Positions 39,714 through 49,337 of a DNA stretch of 64,000 nucleotides are shown here, piece after piece. Each line of letters begins with the position of its first letter. The stretch's first letter is position 1. Both the position numbers and the translations under genes were made by a program. Source of the stretch: Candidatus Synoicihabitans palmerolidicus (GTDB lineage Bacteria; Verrucomicrobiota; Verrucomicrobiia; Opitutales; Opitutaceae); assembly GCA_020809425.1 (NCBI GenBank), contig JAGGDC010000005.1, positions 52,314 through 116,313 on the forward strand, read 5' to 3'. The notes below the pieces were generated by a model, which saw only the letters and a list, made by a program, of their open reading frames with translations, had not been told where the DNA came from and ran no database searches.

Positions 39714-40241
39714 TCAACTCATCGCCGACACTTCCCACGCAAGCGCATGCAACGTGAGACAAGTGGCCAACGCGGCGACTACATCGTCGGCAACAACCCC
39801 CCAGCCATCCGGCAAATCCTGCAAACGACCGATTCCTAGAGGCTTCAGAATATCAAATAGTCGAAACAACGCGAATCCCGCCAAAAACACGACCCACGGA
39901 GCGGCCCAGTTGGGCAATACCGCGGCGACCGAACGCCATTCCAAAAAGCAAAACGGAATGACGACAAATTCATCCAACACCACCTCGCCCGGATCTCTCC
40001 GACCAAGCCGAAACTCCGCCTCGCCACACACCGCCACCGCCAGATAAATCCCGGCACTCCCAAACAATAGTGTCCCCAAAGTGCCCAGATCATAAAAGAA
40101 GACGGTAAAATACAGCAGCCCCGCCAATGATCCCCACGTCCCCGGAGCCTTGCGGATTAATCCCACCGGCCCCAATCGGGCAAAGTTGAGCACCATCTGC
40201 GTCGGCAGCAAGCGAGGCCATATCGGCTGTTTAAGTTTCAT
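39714..40241 (-). CDS. pgpA: Phosphatidylglycerophosphatase A
   Basis: PgpA (175 aa) removes the phosphate from phosphatidylglycerol phosphate. Motifs: the N-terminal KAPGTWGSLAGLL, the acidic block DPGEVVLDEFVVIP and ALFRLFDILKPLGIGRLQDLPDGWGVVADDVVAAL, which holds the catalytic Asp residues. Three or four membrane segments are seen. The ATG overlaps the pgsA stop (TAATG), so both steps of phosphatidylglycerol synthesis are coupled. Confidence 0.92.
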   Translation of the reverse strand: MKLKQPIWPRLLPTQMVLNFARLGPVGLIRKAPGTWGSLAGLLYFTVFFYDLGTLGTLLFGSAGIYLAVAVCGEAEFRLGRRDPGEVVLDEFVVIPFCFLEWRSVAAVLPNWAAPWVVFLAGFALFRLFDILKPLGIGRLQDLPDGWGVVADDVVAALATCLTLHALAWEVSAMS

Positions 40242-40828
40242 TATTCGTCTTCGTCAAAAACGACGTCGCGATGCCGCCAAATATACGCCGTGCCCGAACT
40301 CACCGCGAACCCGGTTCCGAGGATAAACAGACCCAACCCGATCATGTGGATGTAGCCAATGTAATCCGCGATATTTAACCCCAACAGCGGCGCGATATCG
40401 CGCTCAATCATGGGCGCTCCTAACAGAAATCCAATCGCGATGAGTTGCGTCAGTGTCTTGGTTTTTCCCCTACGATCCGCCGCCACAGCCACCCCCTTGA
40501 CCGCCGCCACCATCCGCATGCCAGATACCAAAAACTCGCGCGACATGGTCAGCAATACCCAAAAAACAGGAATGATGTGAAAATCAACAAAAGCAATCAT
40601 CAGGCCGATCACCATCACCTTGTCCGCCAACGCATCCATCAATTTTCCGAATGTGGACACCAACTTCATTTTCCTCGCCAAATAACCGTCATACCAGTCT
40701 CCCACCGCCGCGATGATGAATAGCCAAAAGGCGAGTGACGACACCCCGGGACCGGGAAGGTACATCAACCAGACAATCACAAACATCAGCGGAACACGCG
40801 ATAGGGTGATAATGTTGGGCAGATTCAT
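40241..40828 (-). CDS. pgsA: CDP-diacylglycerol-glycerol-3-phosphate 3-phosphatidyltransferase
   Basis: PgsA (195 aa) forms phosphatidylglycerol phosphate in the membrane. The CDP-alcohol phosphotransferase motif is complete: DGYLARKMKLVSTFGKLMD followed by ALADK. The N-terminus MNLPNIITLSRVPLMFVIV is the typical start, so ATG 40828 is chosen over an upstream in-frame ATG at 40858. Five or six membrane helices are visible. It is divergent from coaD. Confidence 0.92.
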   Translation of the reverse strand: MNLPNIITLSRVPLMFVIVWLMYLPGPGVSSLAFWLFIIAAVGDWYDGYLARKMKLVSTFGKLMDALADKVMVIGLMIAFVDFHIIPVFWVLLTMSREFLVSGMRMVAAVKGVAVAADRRGKTKTLTQLIAIGFLLGAPMIERDIAPLLGLNIADYIGYIHMIGLGLFILGTGFAVSSGTAYIWRHRDVVFDEDE

Positions 40829-40946
40829 AGGCGAAGCGAAGAGGCGAACCGAAGTCACTCTCCCCTCCTCGCACCTTGCAATCTCCGAAACGTCACGATT
40901 TGCGCTCGCTCCATTTCCCGCTCTACCATCTAGTTTCGATTATCCT

Positions 40947-41432
40947 ATGCGCCATTGCATCTACCCCGGCACTTTTGATCCCATCACTTACGGACACCTC
41001 GACGTGCTCACCCGTGCCGCCCGTCTTTTCGAAAAAGTCACCCTCGCCGTGGCTCACAATCCCGGGCCAAAAAACCTATTCACTCCCCCCGAGCGGGTGG
41101 AGATGATTAAACCATCTCTGGGCGGTCTCTCCAACGTCGAGGTCACGACCTTCTCCGGACTTTTGGTTGATTTTGTCAAAACTCAGGACGCCATGACCAT
41201 CATCCGTGGACTGCGCGCGCTCTCCGATTTCGAGTTCGAATTCAACATGGCCCTCATGAACCGGCATTTGATATCAGACATCGAAACCATCTTTGTTATG
41301 CCCGCGGAAGCCTACAGCTACACCAGTTCCCACCTCATCAAACAAGTGGCCAAATACGGCGGCGACGTCACCAAATTCGTTCCCGACAACGTCGCCGCTG
41401 CACTCGCTTCCGCTTACGCCAACCAAGCGTAG
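40947..41432 (+). CDS. coaD: Phosphopantetheine adenylyltransferase
   Basis: CoaD (161 aa) makes dephospho-CoA from 4'-phosphopantetheine and ATP. YPGTFDPITYGHLDVLTRAA holds the nucleotidyltransferase TxGH motif, GLRALSDFEFEFNMALMNRHL is the substrate region, and YSYTSSHLIKQVAKYGGDV contains the ISSS-like loop (here TSS). ATG 40947 is the family start (MRHCIYPGTFDP); the longer frame upstream overlaps the divergent pgsA. Confidence 0.95.
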   Translation: MRHCIYPGTFDPITYGHLDVLTRAARLFEKVTLAVAHNPGPKNLFTPPERVEMIKPSLGGLSNVEVTTFSGLLVDFVKTQDAMTIIRGLRALSDFEFEFNMALMNRHLISDIETIFVMPAEAYSYTSSHLIKQVAKYGGDVTKFVPDNVAAALASAYANQA

Positions 41433-41444
41433 ACGCGAATTGAC

Positions 41445-44184
41445 CTAACGGGAATATCCGCCGGTCTGGTTGCGCAGACCCAGCGCATACAAAATCGCAT
41501 TCATCAACATGCGCGTCGTCGTGTGCCAAAGTGAGCGATAACCAGGCTCATCCGTGCACAATATGATGAGTTCCTCGCCCACGGGTTCATCCACCATCGC
41601 AGCAGCAGAATTCGCGATTAATTTCTCAGTATTGTCCGGCCAAACGTAACCCGAAAGTCGTAAATTTTATTCTGCGAAAGTCAGCACGTTGATGCCTGTC
41701 TCCGAAGCCGTGAAAAAGGTGTCGGTATTGACCAAAAAAGGGAGCTCATCCTCTTCATGTCCAAACGTGATAAAATGCTCGTGATCCACCTTCACGCGTA
41801 ACATCGCTCCCGGCACCGGCAGGGGTTCTGCATCCTCGTCCTCAAGTTTGTCCCCAGAATCGTCTCCGTCCTGATCCGAATCCCCAACTCGCCGAGCACT
41901 GGTCCATCCGGTATCGGCATCAATGGTCAATTCCGCCGCTGCCCTCAGACAAATCAAAGTGCCACCTCCGGTCACCCATTGCTTGAGATTATCCTTTCCC
42001 GACTGACCCAGTAGTCTGCCGTAGCGACCCGGCCAACCAGACGACAGTATCACCACATTAAACTTCCGTAAATCGATCTCCTTGATCGAATCAACCGACA
42101 CCGGGACGAACTCCAGTCCATAGGTCTCTTCAAACAGGTAGTGCAACGCACCGTAACTCGCCGGAGTCACTCCCGCCCCGGTCGCGACGAGTACCTTCGG
42201 TGCCTTCAACGCAAACGTCGATTCACTCCCGATTCCCGTAATACCCGTCTCCGAAAACGCCGTGTTGGCACTGGCTACCTCCACCCCATGTTCCGTGGCC
42301 AATTCCCGGATACGACCGTGCAAAGAATCTGGGTTACGTCCGACTCGCACCACCAATGCCCCTCGCGCATAGGCCACTCCGCCCACATTCAACGGACGCA
42401 CGGCCGTTGCCACCCGATAGCCTTCCGTCAACAGGTCCAAACCCAGTTTCAACGCCCCTTCCGATCCCGGAGCCACCACATAGGCTGACGTCGCTCTGGC
42501 GGGAAGCTCCACCGTCACCTCCGGAACCTCATCTATCATCGTACCCACAAATTCCTGCGCGGCGCCGACTTGAAAGGCCTCCACCCCGTAGGCCAACGGG
42601 AGAGCCCACGCCGTCACATCATAGAACTCATAATCATCGTCGGGCACATTATCCCCGCGCTGCTCATTGCGGTGCGCTTTCGCCTGCTGGCGCTCTACAA
42701 ACGCTTCATCAATCACGGTGTCCTGCTCCAATAACGCCCGCGCCAGACGTCCCTTGGGTTGGGCCAAATCTATCACATAACTCCCCGCCGGCACGATCAC
42801 GTCATCCTTGACCTCCCCCAGGTAGGTTCGCCCCTGAGTCAACGTAGAGACTTCCGTGGTCTCGTACACTTCGACGCCACTGCGCCGCAACGCTCTCACC
42901 ATCTCTCGCGTACGGTGGGGATCCTTCCCTTGAGGCACCCAAACTTGCTGCAAGTCACTTTCTCGCCCCGCCTCCAACGCTGACACAAAGAAGCGTCTGA
43001 AATCCCTCAAACGTTCCACCCGGTTCGCCGCAGCTGTGGCTACCGTCGCCATACTCGCGGTGAAATGTTTCGCAATCGCCATCCGCAGCGTCATGATCAA
43101 ATCATCGTCCCGCCGGTGATTGATTCCCCGTTTCCCCCCACCGTTGGTCTCGTAGGTTATCCCCGTCGCCCCTTGCAAAGCCGGCCAACTATCCCAATAG
43201 CCCGCGTAAAATATATCAAAGTAGTCCCTCACATAATACATCCAGCCCTGCCCATCAAAAGCGGCGGCGTTCCCCTTCCCAAACGCCTCCAGCCAACGCT
43301 CCGTTTCTGCGCGGGGTAAGTTCGGGTTGATCGGCAGTGCCGCCGGGGGGGAAAGAAAAACTCCTTCGTCTCTCCGTGATGATCCGCCGCCGCCTGAGGC
43401 AGCCACTCCTGAAACGCTGCCCCGCTGTTACGACTCTCAACCTGCGACATCGCGATCATGTCCCGGTTGAGATCAAAATAATAATAATTGTAGCGTCCCT
43501 GCACGTTCCACGGATTTTCCTTCTCATAGGCAAAACGCTTCGGCCGGCCCATCCCATGCGCATTCGCCCATACTACAAACCGCTCCCGTCTATCCGGATT
43601 CTGGCACGGGTTCATGATGACCACGACCTCGTCCCAAAGCACCTTCAACGCCTTGCTGTTCCCATCCAGTAATTCATAGAGGACTCGCATCGCCGCCTCC
43701 GTGCCTGCCGCTTCGTCTCCGTGGATGTTATAACCCAACCACACGATGATCGGTTGCTTGCCGATCATCCGCGTTAACTCCGCCTCCAACATCGCCTCGC
43801 GCGCATTCGCCAAGACCGGTGGTTCGCCGCCTTGATCGCATCCAAGCGCCGCAAATTCTTCGGGGACGAGATCGCCAACACATGCATCGGCCGACGCTCG
43901 TTAGTCATTCCAGTTGGGAAAATGAACATCCGGTCCGACTCCGCATAAAGCTCTAACAAATCCAACACCGCCCCATACTAGGCGTAAGCCTGACCCGGCT
44001 CGTACCCCAAAACCTCCTCCGGTCTTGGCAACTTCATCCGGTATTCGCCCTCGGCGTAGAAATCAAAGGGACGTTCCGATACCTCAAGCCAGGGAGTCTG
44101 AGTTTGGGCAAAAAGTCCTGAGCAGAAGGCGATGGTCGCCAATCCGCCCCCAAGACCCCGGAAAAGACGGAGTTGGGCAATCAT
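41445..44184 (-). pseudogene. M14-type zinc carboxypeptidase, multiply inactivated
   Basis: From ATG 44184 a signal peptide (LFRGLGGGLATIAFCSGLFAQ) leads to TPWLEVSERPFDFYAEGEYRMKLPRPEEVLGYEPGQ. A TAG (near 43979) follows YA; the frame resumes LDLLELYAESDRM, shifts near 43830 to the zinc-site block IVWLGYNIHGDEAAG (His/Glu ligands), continues VVIMNPCQNPDRRERFV and DLNRDMIAM, and shifts again near 43350 to the long C-terminal domain (FDIFYAGYWDSWPALQGATG; ITYETNGG). A TAA at 41667-41669 cuts off the last 70 codons, which end LRNQTGGYSR. The family comprises large exported peptidases of Bacteroidetes and Verrucomicrobiota. Four lesions make loss of function clear. Confidence 0.85.
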
Positions 44185-44339
44185 TCGGTACGTGAAAATT
44201 TGCCCGCAACGCAACGCCCGCCCGCCAATCTCCGCAACATGTTTTGGTTGTTGACGATTTCGACGTAACTGCGACCTGCCTTCGGCGTCTTCCCTCGACT
44301 CTTCTCTCACGCCTTCGGCTCACTACGCTCTCTTTTCCT

Positions 44340-45776
44340 GTGCTCCCGTCTTCTCCAACTCAATCCATTCGCCGCCGTTCCTCCGAATCCGGAGCATCTG
44401 TCGTCGTCATACTCGTGATCCTCGCCGTCGTTGGCGGCGGGGCCTATTGGTGGTTTTTTCCCCGCGGCGATGCCACCGCCTCCTCTCTCCAATTTCGGAC
44501 CGCGCCGATCAGTCGCGGAGAGGTGACTCAAACCATCACCGCCTCAGGCGAGCTCCAACCCGTGGTGGAAGTCGAGGTCAGTTCCCAAATTTCCGGACTG
44601 CTCACAGACGTTCTCGTCGACTTCAATGATACGGTTAAAGCTGGCGACGTACTCGCCCGCATTGATCCGGCCACCTACCAATCCCGTCTGGAATCGGCGC
44701 AAGCTGAGCTCGTAAACGCCAAGGCCAACCATCGCCTTGCAGAACTCAACGACGATCGCGTCACCACCCTCTTCGAACGCAAACTCGTTTCCCGGCAAGA
44801 GGTCGACGACTCTCAGGCTCATCTCGCCCCAGCATCAGCCCAACTGCTCACTCGTCGTGCCGCCGTCGCCAATGCCGAGACCGATTTCGCTCGCTGCACC
44901 ATCTATGCGCCAATCGACGGGATCATCATCGATCGCCAAGCCGAAGTCGAAAAAACCGTCGCCGCCAGTCTCAAGGCCCCCAATCTCTTCACGATCAGCA
45001 ACGACCTGCGGGAGATGGAAATCAATGCCTACGTCTCCGAAGCCGACATCGGTGTCGTGGCCGCCCGGCAACCCGTCGAGTTTACCGTCGACGCCTATCT
45101 TGACCGCAAGTTCCGCGGTTTCGTCCGCCAGATCCGCAACTCTCCCCTGAGGGCACAGAGCGTGATCGTCTACTCCACCATCATCAACGTGGACAACTCC
45201 GACTTACGACTCAAACCCGGCATGACGGCCAATGTCTCTATCGTCATCGCGTCGCGCCCCAATGTGTTGCGCGTGCCCAACTCCGCACTGCGTGTCCGCG
45301 TGCCCGATACCGCCACGGTGACCGCCCGCGCCGAATCCATCGATTCGTCTCTAGCCGGTTCTGCCTCCTCGGAGCCCCCCGACCCTCGCGAACAATACCT
45401 CGCACTTATGCGCGAACTCGGTTGGGACGGCGAGGGTCGCCCCGACCGCGAAATCATGCAAAAAGCCCGGGCCTTGGCGCAGGAACGCGGCATCGAACTC
45501 CCTGCTCGGGGCGCCGGCGGCGGACGCCCGCAACGCCAAACCCCTACCGATAATCGTCCCACGGTGCGCACGCTCTACCGCGTCGTTTCCAACGACGGGA
45601 TGTCTCCTGTGCTGGAAAGCTTCCGCGTCCAGCTCGGCATCACTGATGGCTCCCAAACAGCAATCCTCTCAGGGCTGGACGAAGGCGATGAAATCATCAC
45701 CGGGCTCATCATCACCGCAGGCGCGTTCTCGACCGCCAACAATCCTTTCGCCGCCCAACGCAGCCCCCGTCGCTGA
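44340..45776 (+). CDS. Periplasmic adaptor subunit (MacA/HlyD family) of an ABC-type efflux system
   Basis: The product (478 aa from GTG 44340) has a single N-terminal membrane anchor (VVVILVILAVVGGGAYWWF). Lipoyl/barrel-sandwich halves follow (SGELQPVVEVEVSSQISGLL and FARCTIYAPIDGIIIDRQAEV), with a coiled-coil hairpin between them (about residues 125-190), then beta-barrel and membrane-proximal domains with LRLKPGMTANVSIVI and VLRVPNSALRVRV. A Gly/Arg/Pro-rich insertion near residue 395-430 (ARGAGGGRPQRQTP) is unusual. The next gene was the ATPase of the pump, now destroyed, and the permease is frameshifted, so this adaptor is probably orphaned. A longer reading from 44244 is possible but contains no family features. 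Confidence 0.85.
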   Translation: MLPSSPTQSIRRRSSESGASVVVILVILAVVGGGAYWWFFPRGDATASSLQFRTAPISRGEVTQTITASGELQPVVEVEVSSQISGLLTDVLVDFNDTVKAGDVLARIDPATYQSRLESAQAELVNAKANHRLAELNDDRVTTLFERKLVSRQEVDDSQAHLAPASAQLLTRRAAVANAETDFARCTIYAPIDGIIIDRQAEVEKTVAASLKAPNLFTISNDLREMEINAYVSEADIGVVAARQPVEFTVDAYLDRKFRGFVRQIRNSPLRAQSVIVYSTIINVDNSDLRLKPGMTANVSIVIASRPNVLRVPNSALRVRVPDTATVTARAESIDSSLAGSASSEPPDPREQYLALMRELGWDGEGRPDREIMQKARALAQERGIELPARGAGGGRPQRQTPTDNRPTVRTLYRVVSNDGMSPVLESFRVQLGITDGSQTAILSGLDEGDEIITGLIITAGAFSTANNPFAAQRSPRR

Positions 45777-45778
45777 TC

Positions 45779-45920
45779 ATGCCTCCCGTCGTTCAACTCA
45801 CCGACATTCAAAAAACCTACCGCACCGGAGATATCGAGGTTCACGCGGTCCGTGGTGTCACCTTGCAAATCGAGGCCGGCGAGTTTGTGGCCCTCATGTG
45901 GGCCTCCGGCTCGGGTAAAT
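45779..45920 (+). pseudogene. MacB-type ABC ATPase, truncated right after Walker A
   Basis: The reading MPPVVQLTDIQKTYRTGDIEVHA is a normal LolD/MacB ATPase start, continuing VRGVTLQIEAGEFVALMWASGSGK, where the Walker A Gly-Pro is changed to Trp-Ala and the reading ends at the IS3 element. Walker B, the signature motif and some 180 residues are absent on either side of the IS, so an adjacent deletion occurred. Confidence 0.85.
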
Positions 45921-45977
45921 TGAGGTGGACCCATGAAGTTGGACAGGAGGGATGATTAAATCCCAAAGGAGTCCAAT

Positions 45978-46274
45978 ATGTCGAAGCAACGACGTGCCTG
46001 CAGTGCCGAGTTCAAAGCGAAAGTAGGGCTCGAAGCCCTCAAGGGAATCGAGCCGATTCACGTAATCGCGCAGCGTCACGAGGTGCATCCGGTGCAAGTG
46101 AGTCAGTGGAAGAAGGAGGTGTCCGAGCGGTTGCCGGAGGTCTTCGCGAAGCCCTCGGCGCAGGTGCGCGACGAGATCGAGCGGAATCGCAAAGCGAAGG
46201 AACTGTATGGCGGATCGGGCAGCTGCAGATGGAGCTCGAGTGGCTCAAAAAAAGTTGGCGCATTTGGGGAGTAA
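45978..46274 (+). pseudogene. IS3 OrfA, one base short before the coiled coil
   Basis: The first part is a normal IS3 OrfA: MSKQRRACSAEFKAKVGLEAL, the helix-turn-helix segment VIAQRHEVHPVQVSQWKKE and RNRKAKELYG. The expected leucine zipper RIGQLQMELEWLKK is present but in the next frame, so about one base is missing near 46210. The frame as it stands ends at 46274 in a non-family tail. Confidence 0.75.
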
Positions 46275-47115
46275 GGAGCGCCGCAGCATGATCGAAACCG
46301 AGCATCCGAAGCTGAATGTGGCCCGGCAGTGCGAACTGTTGGAGCTGCCACGCTCAACCTACTACCACCACCCGAAGCCACCGAAGGAAGCGGACCTGGC
46401 GTTGATGAAACAGATCGACGAGATCTACCTCGAGTCACCGTTCTTTGGTAGCCGCCAAATGACCCGTTGGTTGCAACGCGAAGGACACGTGGTGAACCGT
46501 AAACGGGTGCGACGATTGATGCGATTAATGGGACTCACGGCGATCTATCAAAAACCGAGTCTGTCGAAGAAAGCGGCCTCTCATCAGATCTACCCGTATC
46601 TGCTGCGAACGCTGAAGGTTGCAAGGTCGAATCAAGTGTGGGCAACAGATATCATCTACATCCCGGTGTGCGGTGGCGTCGTTTACCTGTGTGCGGTGAT
46701 CGACTGGCACTCGCGGATGGTGCTCGCATGGGAACTGTCCAACACGCTCGATGCGTCGTTTTGCGTGCGAGCGGTGCAGCGCGCGATAGCGATTTACGGC
46801 AAGCCGGAGATCTTCAACACTGACCAAGGCTGCCAGTTTACCAGCGCCGCGTTCACCCAGCCATTGTTGGCCGCCGGCGTGCGACTGTCGATGGACGGCA
46901 AAGGACGATGCTTGGACAATGTCTTGGTCGAACGCCTGTGGCGCAGCGTCAAATACGAGGAAGTCTATCTGAAACGCTATGAGACGATGGTCGAGGCCCA
47001 TGCCAACTTGGAGACCTACTTGCTGTTCTACAACGACCGACGACCGCACTCCGCCCACGGCCGCCAAACACCATCCGAGGTCTGCCACGCACAACTCGAC
47101 CAAGCCGCCGCCTGA
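46252..47115 (+). CDS. IS3 transposase OrfB (normally made by -1 frameshifting)
   Basis: The integrase-type catalytic protein reads KKLAHLGSKERRSMIETEHP, then the HTH_21 region CELLELPRSTYYHHPKPP and SRQMTRWLQREGHVVNRKRVRRLMRLMGL. The DDE core follows: Asp in VWATDIIYIPV, Asp in FNTDQGCQFTS, Glu in DNVLVERLWRSVKYEEVYLK. All three catalytic residues are intact. In IS3 elements OrfB is fused to OrfA by -1 slippage at A6-7G; that site (CTCAAAAAAAG, 46245-46255) is present. Without a correct OrfA frame, fusion protein could not form from this copy. Start coordinate is the slippage site, not a true start codon. Confidence 0.85.
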   Translation, partial: KLAHLGSKERRSMIETEHPKLNVARQCELLELPRSTYYHHPKPPKEADLALMKQIDEIYLESPFFGSRQMTRWLQREGHVVNRKRVRRLMRLMGLTAIYQKPSLSKKAASHQIYPYLLRTLKVARSNQVWATDIIYIPVCGGVVYLCAVIDWHSRMVLAWELSNTLDASFCVRAVQRAIAIYGKPEIFNTDQGCQFTSAAFTQPLLAAGVRLSMDGKGRCLDNVLVERLWRSVKYEEVYLKRYETMVEAHANLETYLLFYNDRRPHSAHGRQTPSEVCHAQLDQAAA

Positions 47116-47261
47116 CGGCGGCTATCCGAGCGGGGAGGAAGCCGCGCTTCCTCCCCTGCTCCCCTCCATTATCTTTTATTCTTGGTCAGAAAAACCAGAA
47201 ACCATAAATCCGCCCGACCTGTCCAACCGACGGGGTCCACCTCACCTTCCCTTTCCTTCCC

Positions 47262-48472
47262 TTGAGAATCGCCGCCACCAGTATTATCGCCGTCCGTGCC
47301 CTCCGCCGTAACACCATGCGGTCAGTCCTCACCGCACTTGGCATCATTATCGGCGTGGGAGCCGTCATCGCCGATGGTGAGCATCGGGCAACGGCGCCAA
47401 ATCCCAAGTCGAAGCTCAGGTCGCATCCCTGGGCCAAAACATCATCACCGTCTTTCCCGGCAGTGTCACCGGCGGCGTGCGCGGCGGCTTCGGCGGTGCC
47501 AGCACGCTCAGTGCCGAAGACGCCAACGCCATCGCCGATGAGATTTCAGGTATCGTCGCAGTCAGCCGCAGCATGCGTGGTCGCGAACAAGTCCAAGCCA
47601 ATGGCCAAAACTGGCGACCCGCTCTCCAAGGCGAGGACCCCGAAATTCTCCAGATCCGCGTCTTGCCTCTCGTCTCTGGCGAAATGTTCACCGCCCAAGA
47701 CGTCCGAAATTCGGCCAAAGTCTGCGTCGGCGGCCAAACTATCGTCGATCAGCTCTTCGGCGGCGACGATCCCGTCGGACAAACGCTGCGCATCGGCGCC
47801 ATCCCCGTAAAAATTCTCGGGGTCCTGTCGAAGAAGGGATTCAACTACTTTGGCTCCGATCAAGACGACACCGTCATTCTCCCCTACTCCTCCGTCATGC
47901 GCCGATTGAGCCGCCCTCGCTCCAATTTGAGCAGCATTACCCTCCAGGCGGTCTCCCCGGAATCCATCCCGACCATCAAAGCCGAAATCGAAAGCCTGCT
48001 GACCCAACGTCGCTCCGGTCGTTCCCCCGATTTCATGGTGCGCGATCAACTCGAATTGGCAGAAACCGCCACCGAAACCTCCCGCACCATGACCGTCCTG
48101 CTCGGCGCCATCGCCGGGGTCTCCCTCCTCGTGGGGGGTATCGGTATCATGAATATCATGCTGGTCAGCGTCACCGAACGCACTCGGGAAATCGGCATTC
48201 GCCTCGCCGTAGGCGCCCACAGCACCGATGTCCTCGCTCAATTTCTCTTCGAGGCCGTGTTTTTAAGTCTTCTCGGAGGCGCCCTCGGCGTAGCGCTAGG
48301 CGTCGGAGCCTCCCAGATTGTTGCCGATACTCTCAATTGGCCGGTGCTCATATCCGTACCCGCCATCGTCACCGCCCTTAGCGTCAGCGCCGCCATTGGT
48401 ATTTTCTTCGGATTCTACCCGGCCCGCAAAGCCGCCATGCTCGATCCCATCGATGCGCGGCGTTACGAGTAA
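47262..48472 (+). pseudogene. MacB-type ABC permease, two one-base insertions
   Basis: The frame from TTG 47262 gives RIAATSIIAVRALRRNTMRSVLTALGIIIGVGAVIA, the first MacB helix. An extra G before ATGGTGAGC (about 47370) and another in the GGG near 47385 displace the expected MVSIGNGAKSQVEAQVASLGQ. The rest is in one frame: the periplasmic domain (AEDANAIADEISGIVAVS, PVGQTLRIGAIPVKILGVLSKKG) and the last three helices (GAIAGVSLLVGGIGIMNIMLVSVTERTREIGIRLA in parts, ending FYPARKAAMLDPIDARRYE). The protein would be whole but for these two bases, so read error is possible. Confidence 0.8.
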
Positions 48473-48551
48473 ACATAAGACCATTCTTCGTCCACTTCTC
48501 CACGACAGCCTGGTTTGCCATCAGCAAACCCACGCTTTCACTAGGTACCAC

Positions 48552-49079
48552 ATGAGCATCCTAGTCGTATCCTCCAGTCTCAATTCAGACAGCAACAGTC
48601 GCCTTCTGGCCCAAGCCGCCATGAACGCTCTCACTGCCGACGGGCTGACCCCCAAGCTCCTCGATCTCAATGAACTACCGCTCCCTTTCTGCGACGGAAG
48701 TTCCGCCTACGGTCACCCCAATACTCAGCAAGTTTCCAAACTAGCCAGCGAAGCATCCGGATTCATCTTCGCGTCTCCCATCTATAACTACGACGTAAAC
48801 GCCGCGCTTAAGAACTTCATTGAATTGGTCGGCGGTAACCTGGAAGATAAAACCGTTGCCTTCCTCAATGCCGCCGGTGGCACCTCCTCCTACATGTCCA
48901 TCATGGCGCTGGCCAACAGCCTCATGCTCGATTTCCGGAGTGTGGTGGTTCCTCGCTTTGTCTACGCCGTCCCCGCGGATTTCGCAGACGGCGCCATCGC
49001 TAATCCTAAGATCACCGAACGCGTCGCCACCTGCGCCCGCGCTTTGGCCTCACTCACCGCCCAACGAACTGCCGCCTAA
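48552..49079 (+). CDS. NADPH-dependent FMN reductase family protein
   Basis: This 175-residue flavodoxin-fold protein has the FMN-phosphate loop SSSLNSDSNSRLLAQ at its start, FIFASPIYNYDVNAALKNFIEL (the SPxYN-x-x-x-xxLKN motif of FMN reductase/azoreductase-like enzymes) and FLNAAGGTSSYMSIMALANSLML. ATG 48552 is preceded by no overlapping gene. The family reduces FMN, quinones or azo compounds; the real substrate is unknown. Confidence 0.88.
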   Translation: MSILVVSSSLNSDSNSRLLAQAAMNALTADGLTPKLLDLNELPLPFCDGSSAYGHPNTQQVSKLASEASGFIFASPIYNYDVNAALKNFIELVGGNLEDKTVAFLNAAGGTSSYMSIMALANSLMLDFRSVVVPRFVYAVPADFADGAIANPKITERVATCARALASLTAQRTAA

Positions 49080-49337
49080 GCAGAATTCGTTCAGTCGAAG
49101 ACTGACTAACGCGGCTAGATGGCGAGCAAATTTCGGTGAGGAATAACCATGGACGGAGCGAAGCGGAGATGGCGTCGGGTGAGCCCGCAGGACAAACGAT
49201 ACCCAGTGGATATTTAGCCGGATGTGAAACCCTGAAAGGTGCCGTCAAATCGCCTCGCAACGACCCTCTCGACTGCATGGTTCAGGCGAAGGCCTCTCGA
49301 CCCATCGACCGGCTTACTAGAGCTTCCGGCCCAAACC
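49080..49337. other. Intergenic region, nothing recognised
   Basis: About 260 bp between the FMN reductase and VOC genes. There are short open frames on both strands, but none has a recognisable family pattern. It may contain transposon debris, but I cannot support that. Confidence 0.4.

Larger units (their letters stand above)
45921..47244 (+). mobile_element. IS3-family insertion sequence
   Basis: Perfect 12-bp terminal repeats TGAGGTGGACCC (45921-45932) and GGGTCCACCTCA (47233-47244) bound the element. It holds orfA (45978-46274, HTH protein) and orfB (integrase-like transposase). No 3-bp target duplication is present (AAT on the left, CCT on the right), which fits a deletion next to the element. 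The family is IS3 from the orfA/orfB layout and the A-run frameshift site. Confidence 0.93.
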
